Shown here piece by piece: positions 33,302-41,805 of a stretch of 49,266 bases of DNA. Source of the stretch: Streptosporangium minutum (GTDB lineage Bacteria; Actinomycetota; Actinomycetes; Streptosporangiales; Streptosporangiaceae). The stretch spans positions 1-49,266 of the forward strand of contig NZ_NGFP01000034.1 of NCBI RefSeq assembly GCF_002149035.1, read 5' to 3'. The notes beneath the pieces are model-generated. The model had not been told where the DNA came from, did no database searches, and saw nothing but the letters and a program-made list of their open reading frames with translations. Each line of letters opens with the position of its first letter. Position 1 is the first letter of the stretch. Both the position numbers and the translations under genes were made by a program.

Positions 33302-33681
33302 TCGGGGAGCTCCTGTGCGTCGGGATAGAGCGTGACGATCTTCTCCAACAGCTCAGGGCTGCCTGTCTGCACATCCCAGTGGCCGCTGTCGAACGCTCGG
33401 ATCTTCACCTCCGGCGCCGACGGACTGTCGCCGTGGCCGACAAGCTCTCCGTCGATGAGCTGGCACTCCACGCTGAACAGCTCGATGAGACGCCCCGCGG
33501 TCACCAGCGAGCCCGCCGTGGCCCCGGTGATCGCTTCAGCCTGCGGAGAGACCAGCCAGTCGATGACCAATTCCCAGCGGTAGCCTTCGAGCACGGGACC
33601 GAGGGAGGTAAGAACCTCCGCCAGGCCGACATAGCGCTTCTCTCGCCAGGCTTTGAACGTGAGGATGCGAGTCCCGGTCAC
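33295..33681 (-). CDS. hypothetical protein, cytosolic
   Basis: GTG 33681 is preceded by GAGGAGAGGGAGAGC, an excellent ribosome site. The 128-residue product (ILTFKAWREKRYVGLAEVLT, SLGPVLEGYRWELVIDWLVS, ..., DSGHWDVQTGSPELLEKIVT) is acidic, with mixed alpha/beta character, no signal peptide and no membrane helix. Its size and acidity resemble immunity proteins of polymorphic toxins, but no toxin gene is adjacent, so this is only a hint. It lies just left of the tRNA-Arg-like attachment scars, at the island edge. Confidence 0.6.
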   Translation of the reverse strand: MTGTRILTFKAWREKRYVGLAEVLTSLGPVLEGYRWELVIDWLVSPQAEAITGATAGSLVTAGRLIELFSVECQLIDGELVGHGDSPSAPEVKIRAFDSGHWDVQTGSPELLEKIVTLYPDAQELPEW

Positions 33682-33794
33682 GCTCTCCCTCTCCTCTGCG
33701 GCGGATACCTCTCATGTGGAGCAGAACCCAGGGCACTCGATCGATAGCGGCCGTCAGACCCCGTTGCTGCATTTCACTGCTGTACCGGCACGAA

Positions 33795-33827
33795 AAAGGC
33801 CCTCCGGGATGATCCCGGAGGGCCTTT
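33795..33827. terminator. hairpin next to tRNA-Arg-like scar, copy 1
   Basis: AAAGGCCCTCCGGGA and TCCCGGAGGGCCTTT form a perfect 15-bp stem with a three-base loop and flanking A and T runs. On the minus strand it follows the tRNA-Arg-like 3' end. Confidence 0.85.
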
Positions 33828-33832
33828 GACCT

Positions 33833-33879
33833 GCTGTGCGGCCGGAGGTGCTCGAAACCCCAACCTTCTGATCCGTAGG
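33833..33879 (-). repeat. tRNA-Arg(ACG) 3'-half-like attachment scar, copy 1
   Basis: On the minus strand the loop and stem CTACGGATCAGA (anticodon ACG), variable AGG, T-arm with TTCGAGC and acceptor CGGCCGCA give the 3' half of tRNA-Arg(ACG) without a 5' half. The 47 bases recur at 35582-35628 with one difference. Integrases of actinomycete elements use such tRNA ends as att sites. Confidence 0.75.
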
Positions 33880-34206
33880 TCCCCAAACAATCTTTATAGA
33901 CGTTCGTAGGCTCCGCCACCTCGTCTGGTGACATCCTCATCGTACGTCGCCGTTCGCCGCAGTTCATGATCGTCCGTTCCGGTGGCTCCCAAGATGGCTC
34001 CCAGAAAGCTCGGTGAATCACCTGCTCGCCAATGGGTCAGCCGTACCGAGCAGGCGTTGGCCTCGCGCTCCAGTGGCTTGTCCAGGTCGATGGCGCACGA
34101 GATGATCGTGCTCCCTTCTCCTGTAGCGCCGTCGGAAGCGAGCACGCCTGCCATGTCATTATCTGAGCGCGTACGCCTCCATCGGAGACAGGTAGGCCAT
34201 GTCCGG
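33880..34206. other. region after attachment scar copy 1
   Basis: No gene is supported. An open frame from 33982 runs into the lipoprotein gene, but its first 75 codons lack a ribosome site and protein character. Confidence 0.4.
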
Positions 34207-34656
34207 ATGGCGGCCATTGCCCTCTTGATCGGCGGCGTGCTGGTTTCAAGCTGCGGGCTCACTCACACGACTCTTCGGGTAGACCCTGCAGTACTTAATG
34301 AGGCGCGCAGCATCGGAGGAGTCCTGGGCGAGTCGACCTCAGACGGTTACTACGAGGGCACGACTGATGTCATCACCACACTTGTAGTCGGTACCCAAGG
34401 CAAGAACGGCACGGACTCGGTCAAGAAAGCCATGAAACACTTGGGCGGCCGTGGGTGGAAAACGACCGATGACAACCTCCCCGTGTCCGTGACCATGGAA
34501 TCCCCCAATTGGGAAACTAACGAACTCGTTCTGCACCCATTCGACCCTATGTACCTGGAGAACGAGCCGGAGATTCTGGAAGCCATCAACAGGGCAGCGA
34601 CCAATCCTGAAGCGCTGGTGATCGTTTGGGCGTGGGTGGACGGCTCAAGGGCCTAA
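34207..34656 (+). CDS. small lipoprotein inside the tRNA-Arg-like repeats
   Basis: From ATG 34207 the 149-residue product starts MAAIALLIGGVLVSSC, a compact signal peptide with lipobox LVSSC. The mature part (GLTHTTLRVDPAVLNEARSI, ..., KKAMKHLGGRGWKTTDDNLP, ..., EAINRAATNPEALVIVWAWV) is soluble with one predicted alpha/beta domain. ATG 34153 would add 18 residues (MSLSERVRLHRRQVGHVR), giving a longer n-region; neither start has a convincing ribosome site. Similar lipoproteins of unknown role occur in actinomycete accessory regions. It is cargo of the 1.75-kb segment between the two attachment-like repeats. Confidence 0.65.
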   Translation: MAAIALLIGGVLVSSCGLTHTTLRVDPAVLNEARSIGGVLGESTSDGYYEGTTDVITTLVVGTQGKNGTDSVKKAMKHLGGRGWKTTDDNLPVSVTMESPNWETNELVLHPFDPMYLENEPEILEAINRAATNPEALVIVWAWVDGSRA

Positions 34657-34986
34657 TAATGCCGAGCCCGGCAGCACTCGCCTGGGTTCCTGCGCTACCT
34701 CGCCCGCCTGATCATCCCGTCCGCCATCTACGAACCCCGGGCCCACGCGGCAATCATCCCGGAGCCGGAGCGCCCCTGCCGAAGACAATTGAGGTACCTT
34801 GAAAGTGACGACCGTAGTTCGTCCATCTTGGACGACAGGACTATGCGTAACGGCTGGGTACCGTGTCCTGGGGTCGATCATAAAGCCGCAGGTAGCCATG
34901 GAATCCACCCGAAGGGCATCGGGCAAGGCGGGGATCGTGACCCACACGAGAGCCCGAAAGATCGTCATGGTCTTTCGGAGTGCTCT
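34657..34986. other. 330-base region without a gene
   Basis: Only a small hairpin (TCGTCCA-TCT-TGGACGA at 34819-34835) stands out. The long open frame here is non-protein-like until the short membrane gene at 34987. Confidence 0.4.
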
Positions 34987-35145
34987 ATGCCTGGACTTCT
35001 TGCATGGTTCGCTACTGCAAGTGTGACTGTCGGGATCGGATTTTTGCTGGTGTGGTTGATCCTGGGGTTCTACGCGCTGAAGAGAGCTCAGCCGGAGGAC
35101 ATTCCAGCCGTGATCCGCGCTCTGTCTCGGTGGTGTCGCAAGTAG
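34987..35145 (+). CDS. small single-helix membrane protein
   Basis: ATG 34987 preceded by CGGAG at a normal distance gives 52 residues: MPGLLAWFATASVTVGIGFL, then LVWLILGFYALKRAQPEDIP and AVIRALSRWCRK. One long transmembrane helix with a basic cytosolic tail is visible. Small proteins of this form occur singly in actinomycete accessory regions, where the Pro-Glu-Asp-Ile-Pro...Ile-Arg-Ala-Leu tail is often kept. Function unknown. Confidence 0.6.
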   Translation: MPGLLAWFATASVTVGIGFLLVWLILGFYALKRAQPEDIPAVIRALSRWCRK

Positions 35146-35544
35146 TAATGCGGTCAAGATCCTGTCGCTGGTGCGGCCGGGCCGTCCGGCGGCCGGGACC
35201 GGCCCCCAGGCCGCATGCCCGGCCGCCGAGCGGCAGGAGGCCGCGAGGCGGCGCGCAGCGGCGCCCTTGAATACCCCTTAAGAACAATTCGGCAATTATC
35301 TGTGTAACAGCACACCACGGTGCTGTCTGCCGAAGCTACTTGCCACGCGAGGGCTCGCAGGCAGGTCACAGCAGCGATGATCTACGCCGTCCACGCCATA
35401 ACCCGGCCGGCGGACCGAGGACTGTACCGCAGCGTGCCGCTACTGCGATCTCTGGAGCGTGGGAACGCATTGGGAAGGATCAACCGCCGCTACTCGGGGA
35501 CGACCGGGCACAGTCGGACATCAGAACTGATCGCAGATACGAAG
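35146..35544. other. intergenic region with GC-rich palindromic tract
   Basis: Bases 35170-35272 are an almost pure G/C tract rich in GGCCGG, CCGGCC and GGCGCG palindromes, ending abruptly at CCCTTGAATACC. A tract of the same style lies at 47890-47990. No gene is supported in the rest. Confidence 0.45.
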
Positions 35545-35577
35545 AGGCCCAGGTCATCATGGTGATGACCTGGGCCT
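35545..35577. terminator. hairpin next to tRNA-Arg-like scar, copy 2
   Basis: AGGCCCAGGTCATCA and TGATGACCTGGGCCT form a perfect 15-bp stem with a three-base loop. Position and orientation relative to the scar are as in copy 1, but the stem sequence differs. Confidence 0.85.
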
Positions 35578-35581
35578 TCGC

Positions 35582-35628
35582 GCTGTGCGGCCGGAGGTAC
35601 TCGAAACCCCAACCTTCTGATCCGTAGG
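35582..35628 (-). repeat. tRNA-Arg(ACG) 3'-half-like attachment scar, copy 2
   Basis: Identical to 33833-33879 at 46 of 47 positions and in the same orientation. A related CTGCTGTAC-containing stretch lies beside each copy, left of copy 1 (33774) and right of copy 2 (35721). Confidence 0.75.
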
Positions 35629-35850
35629 CAAGGGCAGATGCCTGGTCAGCGGCGTCTCGCCCTGTTCAGGTGATGGTTGCGGGTCGGTGGAGGGTGATCG
35701 TGTAAGGCGGTGTTGCTGTATCGACTGCTGTACAGCATTCCTCATCCCTCGTGAGATGCGGCGTGGCCTTACGCCGAATCGGCGTCGAGCGATTCCCCCA
35801 AGACCGGCTCTGAGCCAAGATGATCCAAGCACCGTGACGTGGGAGGGCGC

Positions 35851-36114
35851 ATGATTGTGTTCACGTGTGCGGGCTGTGACGCCTCGCTGACCTTGCCCGT
35901 GTCGCAGGTCGCGCTCCCCGCTCACGCCCATCGGAAGTACGGCCACGAACTACTTCCCGTGCTCATGGAGCCTGGGACCTACGCGGTGGACCCGGAACCC
36001 TCCGGGCCGCCGTGGCGGCGGTGGGAGGAGGTCGGCGCGAAGGAGGTAGAAGCCCGCGGCGTGTACGCGCCGGTCTTCGCCCCGTCTGCCGCTCGACGCA
36101 ATCGGCGGCCGTGA
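35851..36114 (+). CDS. zinc-ribbon-like accessory protein, probably truncated
   Basis: ATG 35851 with GGGAGG just upstream gives 87 residues starting MIVFTCAGCDASLTLPVSQV, with a CxxC that looks like half of a zinc ribbon. HRKYGHELLPVLMEPGTYAV then DPEPSGPPWRRWEEVG follow. From memory, relatives in actinomycetes are about twice as long and continue past VYAPVF with a second Cys cluster. Here the frame changes into an Arg-rich tail after VFAPS and stops, so the C-terminal half with the remaining zinc ligands is missing. It converges on the minus-strand gene ending at 36119, five bases away. Confidence 0.6.
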   Translation: MIVFTCAGCDASLTLPVSQVALPAHAHRKYGHELLPVLMEPGTYAVDPEPSGPPWRRWEEVGAKEVEARGVYAPVFAPSAARRNRRP

Positions 36115-36118
36115 GATG

Positions 36119-38062
36119 TCATGTTCGCATGAAAATCTCGGCCGCCAAACTGGAGAGAGCGGCGGATTTCAGCAGGTTTGCTGCTGCGTCGGCTGATGCG
36201 GCTACCATTCTTTGAATTGGCCACTCAGGAATTTTCTGATTCGCCATGATGGCATTGATGACTATCCTGGCGTCTGGGCTGCCATTAACCTGGATCTGTC
36301 GATCGCTGCCGCCATGATTCCGCACCGCCCTCAGCGCGTCTATGATCCACTGGCGTGCCCGCGACCGGGCTGCGGGCTCATCGCGGGGATCGTCGCTGAC
36401 GAGGTCTGGAAAATCTACTGCCATTTCGCCTGTCCCGTCCGGAGCGATCTGGGCAATGATCGACAAAGCCTTGAGCCGGACGCTCCCGTCATCGTCTTGC
36501 TCTTCCTCGCCGATAATGATAGACGCATGTTCTCCGGCTCTTTCGAGCAATCCTCTGGCCAGTTCACGTGGCGTGCAGATATAACCGTCTTTGCCTAGAT
36601 GCGCGTTCACTTTGGTCGACGTCAGCTCGGCTGCCTGACCGACAACATTCAAGATCCCGCGCACCGACCCATAGAGATCACCGTCACCGTCGAGAGCCGC
36701 TTCAAGTGCGCGGTGCATATCATCATACGCATCGCCGTCCTCATCAAAAGAGTACGAACTCCCGTCATCTGGGTCGGTCAGCACCTGCGCACGCACGAAT
36801 TCCCTCATGGCAGCATGTGTAGTCGCTGGCATGTCAACGCCGTCAACAGCTGCCCGGACCGGCCCTGCCCCCGCCATCACCAGTGCCGAATACACGAGCT
36901 GATGAAAGGTGCCGATGTCACTCACAACGATGTTGATGAGCCACCGGCCCTGTTCGGTGTTCAACAGTCCGGGTCTGCTGATCGCAAGCCAAACTGCGGC
37001 GTGAGCAGCAGCCGCGCTTTCCAGCTGCTCTTGATCATGGTCGATGACCGCGCTAATTCGTTCGGTCTCCAGCTCGGCCAAAAGTGTCACAACATCGTCG
37101 TCGCCCAGATCATTCAGCAGTTCCCAAGCATTGCTTACGTGAGCAAGAGGGGAGGCGAGTGTCGCCAGCGTTCTCAGCCCTGCCCACAGCAGCTGTCTCA
37201 GCTGGTCGGCACTGCGCTTGTCAACCTGCCTGGATGTCTCACCCTCGCGGACTCGGTTCCAGTCGAGTTCATGCTTTTCCATGAACCTCTCGATAAGCAG
37301 GTGACCACGCATATCGTCGTCGGTCCAACCTTCCGTTGCGTTCCCACGAGCCGTTCTGCGAGCTCTGCGCAACAGGTCGGCAGCGAGTACGAGGTCCCCC
37401 GCCCCTTGGGCGGTCAGTTTGGTGGAAGCGCCCAACCGCGCGTCAAGCCGGGCAGCACGGATTAGCAGCGTCCCCAGAGCTTGAACGAAAGCACCTCCCC
37501 ATGGATGCTCAGCGGCACCTGCGGCAATGTCGTACGGATCGACCGCCGGACTGCCCACCCGCCGGCCGGGCTCCCACAGTGACCGAACGGCACCGGCGAG
37601 AAGGTATCGAGCGTTCATCGCCAGAAGGTCCTTGTCCAGAAGCGCCTCCGGTGGCCAATGCGGCCGAGGTTGCTGTTCGTCGTCATCGAATGGAGGTAGC
37701 CAGTTGTCAGCGTCATAGGGCTCGTCGTATCGAGAAACATTCATCTCAGCGACAGAGTAGGCGAGCAGTTCAGGGCTCCACGTGGTCAGGTGGCGGCCGA
37801 ACGCGGCAACCGCGAGCGCGGCTTGCTCGAATTCGGCCCCCACCAGCAAGACGTAGATGATCGCCCCACCCGGATACCCCAGGATGCGGTAATCCTGGAT
37901 CGACCCGCCTTCCTCGTGCTCGTCGTCCGGCTCATCCTCAGATATGACCCGCGGCGAATCCCATCCTGCCCGGATGACCGCTGCAACCGTATCCATCAAA
38001 CGATCTACATCCACCGGAGCTGGGCCCCCGCTGGATATCGTGATCTTTCCGAGGTATGGCAT
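36119..38062 (-). CDS. large uncharacterised cytosolic protein (647 residues)
   Basis: ATG 38062 with AGGGAGGCGCC upstream is a strong start. The acidic protein begins MPYLGKITISSGGPAPVDVD and is largely alpha-helical, with an Asp/Glu-rich insertion (about 40-50: EDEPDDEHEEGG). Helical stretches include WLIN...SALVMAGAGPVRAAV and HRALEAALDGDGDLYGSVRG. The C-terminal part reads RQWIIDALRAVRNHGGSDRQ. There is no signal peptide, membrane helix, P-loop or nuclease motif I can recognise. It is divergent from another orphan at 38310. Base composition is slightly below the neighbours. Function unknown. Confidence 0.75.
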   Translation of the reverse strand: MPYLGKITISSGGPAPVDVDRLMDTVAAVIRAGWDSPRVISEDEPDDEHEEGGSIQDYRILGYPGGAIIYVLLVGAEFEQAALAVAAFGRHLTTWSPELLAYSVAEMNVSRYDEPYDADNWLPPFDDDEQQPRPHWPPEALLDKDLLAMNARYLLAGAVRSLWEPGRRVGSPAVDPYDIAAGAAEHPWGGAFVQALGTLLIRAARLDARLGASTKLTAQGAGDLVLAADLLRRARRTARGNATEGWTDDDMRGHLLIERFMEKHELDWNRVREGETSRQVDKRSADQLRQLLWAGLRTLATLASPLAHVSNAWELLNDLGDDDVVTLLAELETERISAVIDHDQEQLESAAAAHAAVWLAISRPGLLNTEQGRWLINIVVSDIGTFHQLVYSALVMAGAGPVRAAVDGVDMPATTHAAMREFVRAQVLTDPDDGSSYSFDEDGDAYDDMHRALEAALDGDGDLYGSVRGILNVVGQAAELTSTKVNAHLGKDGYICTPRELARGLLERAGEHASIIIGEEEQDDDGSVRLKALSIIAQIAPDGTGEMAVDFPDLVSDDPRDEPAARSRARQWIIDALRAVRNHGGSDRQIQVNGSPDARIVINAIMANQKIPEWPIQRMVAASADAAANLLKSAALSSLAAEIFMRT

Positions 38063-38309
38063 GGCGCCTCCCTGTCTGTCGAAAACTTCCAGGATGCAGA
38101 GAATTCAACCCGTGATGTAGCTCATTCAGTGGCCCATCGCTTATACCATCCAACCCCTTGAATGAGGTTGCGAGTGCCGAATATTTGGCCGTACAGCTCA
38201 GGGCCCGAGGCTGCCCGGGGTGGCAGCGCCGGGCCCTGAGGCGGCAACCAGTGGTGCGGTGGCGCGAACTTCCCTGTCCGTGTCGGTGCTGGCCGCTATG
38301 GTCGTGGTC

Positions 38310-40034
38310 ATGCTCAGCGCATACAGCCAGAACAACATGCTGCTGTCGATGATGGAATGCCTGGTTGGGGACGGCGTTGACCTGGAGCCGGCCAGGAAGG
38401 CGTTCGAGTCCACCAAGGGTGACTTCACGGCGAAGTTCACCGCTGCGGTACAGGCACGGTTTGCTCAGCTGGTCGAACCAGAGTTGTTTATTGACGTTCC
38501 CGAGCGCCCCGAGGAACTTCACAAAGGCGATCTGGACGCACTGGTACGGCCGGCCGCCGACGGCTTCCTTCGCTCATATCCGACCAAGGACGAACTGCTG
38601 CACCAGGCAGACCGGATCCGCCGGCGGCAGGAGCGGCGCCCACCATGGATCCCGCGCCTGGACCGACACGGCAAGCCCATTCGGGAGCCACAAACTGACT
38701 CGTCCGACGCGGAGGCTCTTCCCGGACGGCCTCTGACGGTCACTGCCCTTGCCGAACTCGGGGAGGTGACAGTCCTTCTTCCCGCTGCTGACTGGGAGCG
38801 GCCGGAGCTGGCCATGATGCCCGGCGGGATCGGGGAATGGGAAGCGGCTCTGTACACGGTCCTGGGTGTCACCAGCGAGCAAGGGCCCGCTGCGACTGTT
38901 GCGATCGACGCGCAGGCCAACGAGGCGCTGATTCCTGAGGGTGTGCGCTGGTGGTCGACCGAACCGGCACAGCCGCTGCCAGCAGCGCAGGATCCAGGAG
39001 TAGCAAGCGAGCTGCTGGCCACCTCGACGAGCCTTGGCGGGCTGTCAGTCACCGACAACACGCACCAAGACATCGAGACGCTGGCCATCGCTCTCGGGGC
39101 CGCGGGCGACTGGCGATACAGCGCCCGTTGGCTGCTTGACGCATGGGACTCCAGCATGGATGTGGGCACGCTTGCCACCGCCCGCGCGGCCATCGCCGGC
39201 TGGGCGGGTGAGGGCCGAAGCGGATTGATCGTGTACGTGTATGGCGGGGCCCTGCACGGCACCGAGGGTCTGATCGGCGTTCCTGGTCCACTGCACAGCT
39301 ACCTGCTGTGCGTGAGCCGCTCTGCCGACGGTACGGACACAGTCGACACGGTGCAGCGAGCGATCCTCTCGTGTCCAGGGGAGCACTGGTGCCACCGCGG
39401 CGGCTGTCCCATGGCCGAGTTCTCAGAAGCGGACGCGCTGCTCGCGTCGATCGTCACCATCGGCGACGTCACCGGTGTGGCCGACCAGGACAAGGGTTGG
39501 GCCGGAGAGACCTACCAGCAGTTGTATGGCACTCGCGGCGTCGATGATTACTCGGAACCCGTTTTGGACTGCCTGGAGGCGGAGCTATCGGGCGACGGCT
39601 GGGTTGAGTTGGAGCGAGCGACGTGGGAAGGCGGCATGGAGCAGTCGCTGCTGCGCCGAGGCGTACACTGCTTGGCCGCCTCCTACGATCCGATCACCCG
39701 CCAGCTCCAGCTGGCCGATGGCAAGCCCCATCTCGATGGCATACTCGATCTCCTGGCCGACGATGGTGTGCTTACCGGCGATGACGACCACGCGACTGTC
39801 GACACCAGCGAGCAGGCAGTCCAGCAGTGGGGTATGGATATCTTGACCATTGCGGAAGATTATTTGCGCGGCCTCATCAACGAGTTGCGGCAACTATCTG
39901 CCCCGATCCAGGGCGCTTTACTCGGACTGCATCCTCATGCAAACGGAACACTTAGCGCTCCGGAATCGACAGTACTCGCAAAAGAACAACTCGCAGTTCT
40001 GGTCCGCTCTGCCAGGCTGTTTATCAGCGAATGA
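38310..40034 (+). CDS. large uncharacterised protein (about 574 residues)
   Basis: The preferred start ATG 38310 gives MLSAYSQNNMLLSMMECLVG; the frame continues 30 codons upstream with a hydrophobic stretch, so an earlier start (ATG 38298 or GTG near 38259) is possible. Features: a basic segment RIRRRQERRPPWIPRLDRHG (about residues 105-124), a central region (DWRYSARWLLDAWDSS), a cysteine/histidine cluster SCPGEHWCHRGGCP that could bind zinc, and a helical C-terminal third (DILTIAEDYLRGLINELRQL). No known domain is recognised. It is divergent from the orphan at 36119, 247 bases apart; the pair may act together. Confidence 0.65.
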   Translation: MLSAYSQNNMLLSMMECLVGDGVDLEPARKAFESTKGDFTAKFTAAVQARFAQLVEPELFIDVPERPEELHKGDLDALVRPAADGFLRSYPTKDELLHQADRIRRRQERRPPWIPRLDRHGKPIREPQTDSSDAEALPGRPLTVTALAELGEVTVLLPAADWERPELAMMPGGIGEWEAALYTVLGVTSEQGPAATVAIDAQANEALIPEGVRWWSTEPAQPLPAAQDPGVASELLATSTSLGGLSVTDNTHQDIETLAIALGAAGDWRYSARWLLDAWDSSMDVGTLATARAAIAGWAGEGRSGLIVYVYGGALHGTEGLIGVPGPLHSYLLCVSRSADGTDTVDTVQRAILSCPGEHWCHRGGCPMAEFSEADALLASIVTIGDVTGVADQDKGWAGETYQQLYGTRGVDDYSEPVLDCLEAELSGDGWVELERATWEGGMEQSLLRRGVHCLAASYDPITRQLQLADGKPHLDGILDLLADDGVLTGDDDHATVDTSEQAVQQWGMDILTIAEDYLRGLINELRQLSAPIQGALLGLHPHANGTLSAPESTVLAKEQLAVLVRSARLFISE

Positions 40035-40290
40035 TCTCGATGGATTTCGAGTTCTGGACTTGTTCGACCGTGTCTACACGTCGGCGAATTTCGAAAGTTC
40101 CAAGTCTCAATCCTCTTAGGTCAGACGTCGCCCGGTTATTGCGATCAGCGAGATCGAGGCCAACTGCCTCGCGCCCATTCAACCTCATCCGCAATAATTT
40201 AAAGGAGTGCTGCCGTTCTCATTGGGACAGAGAGAACGGTTACTGGAGCTGGAGTAGCCCTCCATGTAAAGGGAACACTTCATCTTCACT

Positions 40291-41220
40291 TCAGTCGTTC
40301 AGTGCGCGATTGTAGCGAAGCGATACATTCCCGCGCATTCTCGTATGCTTTCCACGCTGTTCTAAGATAATCCAGTCCTTGGTCGTCCAGTTAGATGTAC
40401 TGCGTGAGACCTTAAAAGACATTCCAAATTTTTCGTCCAGCAACTCTCTGCAGACTTCCGGCGCTGTTCTGCCGTTAATCCACTCAAGCTGCAAAAGCAC
40501 CCCATGCCTCATTCCGCCGTTGTCCCATACATCAATCCATCTAGGCTTCTTATCGCCTCTCAGTTCCGGATAGAAGACATGTACTCTGCGCATAATTCCG
40601 CTACAGAGGCGAGAACTGCCTATACGATCGTCGCGAAAGAACTCGATAGCCTCAGCTTCATGCTTCGTCACTAAATCCGGCGACTCTCTATGAATGTAGT
40701 AGGGACTTTGGAGAAGTTCCTCCGCGATTCTCAATGCCTTGCGCCATTGTGATCGCATGATCGTCTCACGAGCACCGCGAAGACATATATATGAGTTGCT
40801 GCCAGGGCGGTAGAGGCTCATATGTCGCTCATGAATCTCAAATCTTAAACCTGGTATGCCAATTATATTGTCATCGTCTGCCGATTGAGCGTTAGGGATG
40901 ATTGCGGATAAAACTCCCGGGAGATCCTCCCTAGTTACAGCTACAGTTAGACGCTCAGCTTCCGGCTGCACGTACGATATGAGGGCCAAATTGCTACGAC
41001 TCGACTCTGGCGCGTCGTTCGCGAAAATGCTGGTTGACAGCGTTCTGCGCATGGCAAGCAAGAAATCTGTTTCCAGAATTTCTTGATCGAGGGAATTTGC
41101 ATACGGTATTGGAATAGTGCGTGGGGAGCTTCCTTCGAGGGACTGAAGCGCCGCGCGAAACGGCTCCCCTGTGTATGCGGCTCGCTTCCGCGCCATGTCG
41201 TGGATGTGGACGTACTTCAT
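40291..41220 (-). CDS. uncharacterised protein, low-GC, coupled to a small membrane gene
   Basis: ATG 41220 overlaps the stop of the upstream membrane gene (ATGA). This decides the start over a longer reading from 41271. The 309-residue product begins MKYVHIHDMARKRAAYTGEP then FRAALQSLEG, a basic helical start. Later segments include HERHMSLYRPGSNSYICLRG, WRKALRIAEELLQSPYYIHR, RIGSSRLCSGIMRRVHVFYP and DWIILEQRGKHTRMRGNVSL. No catalytic motif is recognised. The gene is visibly richer in A/T than its neighbours, suggesting recent acquisition. With its partner it forms a two-gene cassette of unknown function. Confidence 0.7.
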   Translation of the reverse strand: MKYVHIHDMARKRAAYTGEPFRAALQSLEGSSPRTIPIPYANSLDQEILETDFLLAMRRTLSTSIFANDAPESSRSNLALISYVQPEAERLTVAVTREDLPGVLSAIIPNAQSADDDNIIGIPGLRFEIHERHMSLYRPGSNSYICLRGARETIMRSQWRKALRIAEELLQSPYYIHRESPDLVTKHEAEAIEFFRDDRIGSSRLCSGIMRRVHVFYPELRGDKKPRWIDVWDNGGMRHGVLLQLEWINGRTAPEVCRELLDEKFGMSFKVSRSTSNWTTKDWIILEQRGKHTRMRGNVSLRYNRALND

Positions 41221-41471
41221 CGTCGTGGCGGTTTTCCCTGTGAGCAGCGGTCCAGAATATCTGCGCTCCACCCCTGGAGGAGATTGATGATCGCCTTGAG
41301 GTCATTCCTCCGACTCCCTATGAAAGGGAGAATTGCGAGAGCGGGAAGCATCGGCAGGATAATCAGAACAAGGGGAATGTGGGCGAAAACAGCAACAGCT
41401 GTACGTGCCCACGCCGCTGCGAGAATAGCCTGCGGCTGGAAAAGGTCAGGGAGCTGCGGATTGGCAACCAT
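41217..41471 (-). CDS. small membrane protein, first gene of a coupled pair
   Basis: From ATG 41471 the 84-residue product (ANPQLPDLFQPQAILAAAWA, RTAVAVFAHIPLVLIILPML) has one long or two short transmembrane segments (about 14-48). A basic cytosolic tail (GSRRNDLKAIINLLQGWSAD) follows. A start at 41507 would add 12 residues. Its stop codon TGA overlaps the ATG of the next gene, which is the main evidence that it is real. Function unknown; a membrane partner for the soluble 309-residue protein is plausible. Confidence 0.6.
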   Translation of the reverse strand: MVANPQLPDLFQPQAILAAAWARTAVAVFAHIPLVLIILPMLPALAILPFIGSRRNDLKAIINLLQGWSADILDRCSQGKPPRR

Positions 41472-41684
41472 CGCACACCGATCAGGACTGCCCGGTCTCA
41501 GTCGCAATCAGGAACGACGGCCTACGTGGAGCAACTCATGTCGGTTGTGGGCCTGACCGCCAGTGAATGACCGGGAGCACTAGCACAGGCAGGTGACCGA
41601 ATGCACCTGCCGAGATACTACCGCAGGCGACTGGACGTCGTACGAAATTCCCAGAAGCGACGCCGCAATCCTGCCCACGACCTT

Positions 41685-41790
41685 CCGCTTTTCAGTCGGA
41701 CCAATCACCCTGGTGGGGTGGCGGACACCATGGTCAGAGGGTGGTGGACGGTAGCCGAAGTGAGTCCGCGTGTGGGGACGTTACTGTCAG
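41685..41790. repeat. island noncoding repeat, copy A (right part)
   Basis: CGCTTTTCAGTCGGA...CAATCACCCTG... to GACGTTACTGTCA aligns along about 100 bases with copy B (45178-45317), and its left end aligns with copy C (47572-47635). Imperfect but collinear. Confidence 0.6.
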
Positions 41791-41805
41791 CGCTGCTGTC
41801 ACCCG

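Noticed and set aside
33833-33879. complete tRNA-Arg gene
   Set aside because: Only the anticodon 3' stem, T-arm and acceptor 3' strand are present; no D-arm or 5' acceptor strand is found upstream on the minus strand.
38310-40034. integral membrane start for the orphan protein
   Set aside because: The hydrophobic stretch before ATG 38310 depends on an unsupported early start; left open but not annotated.
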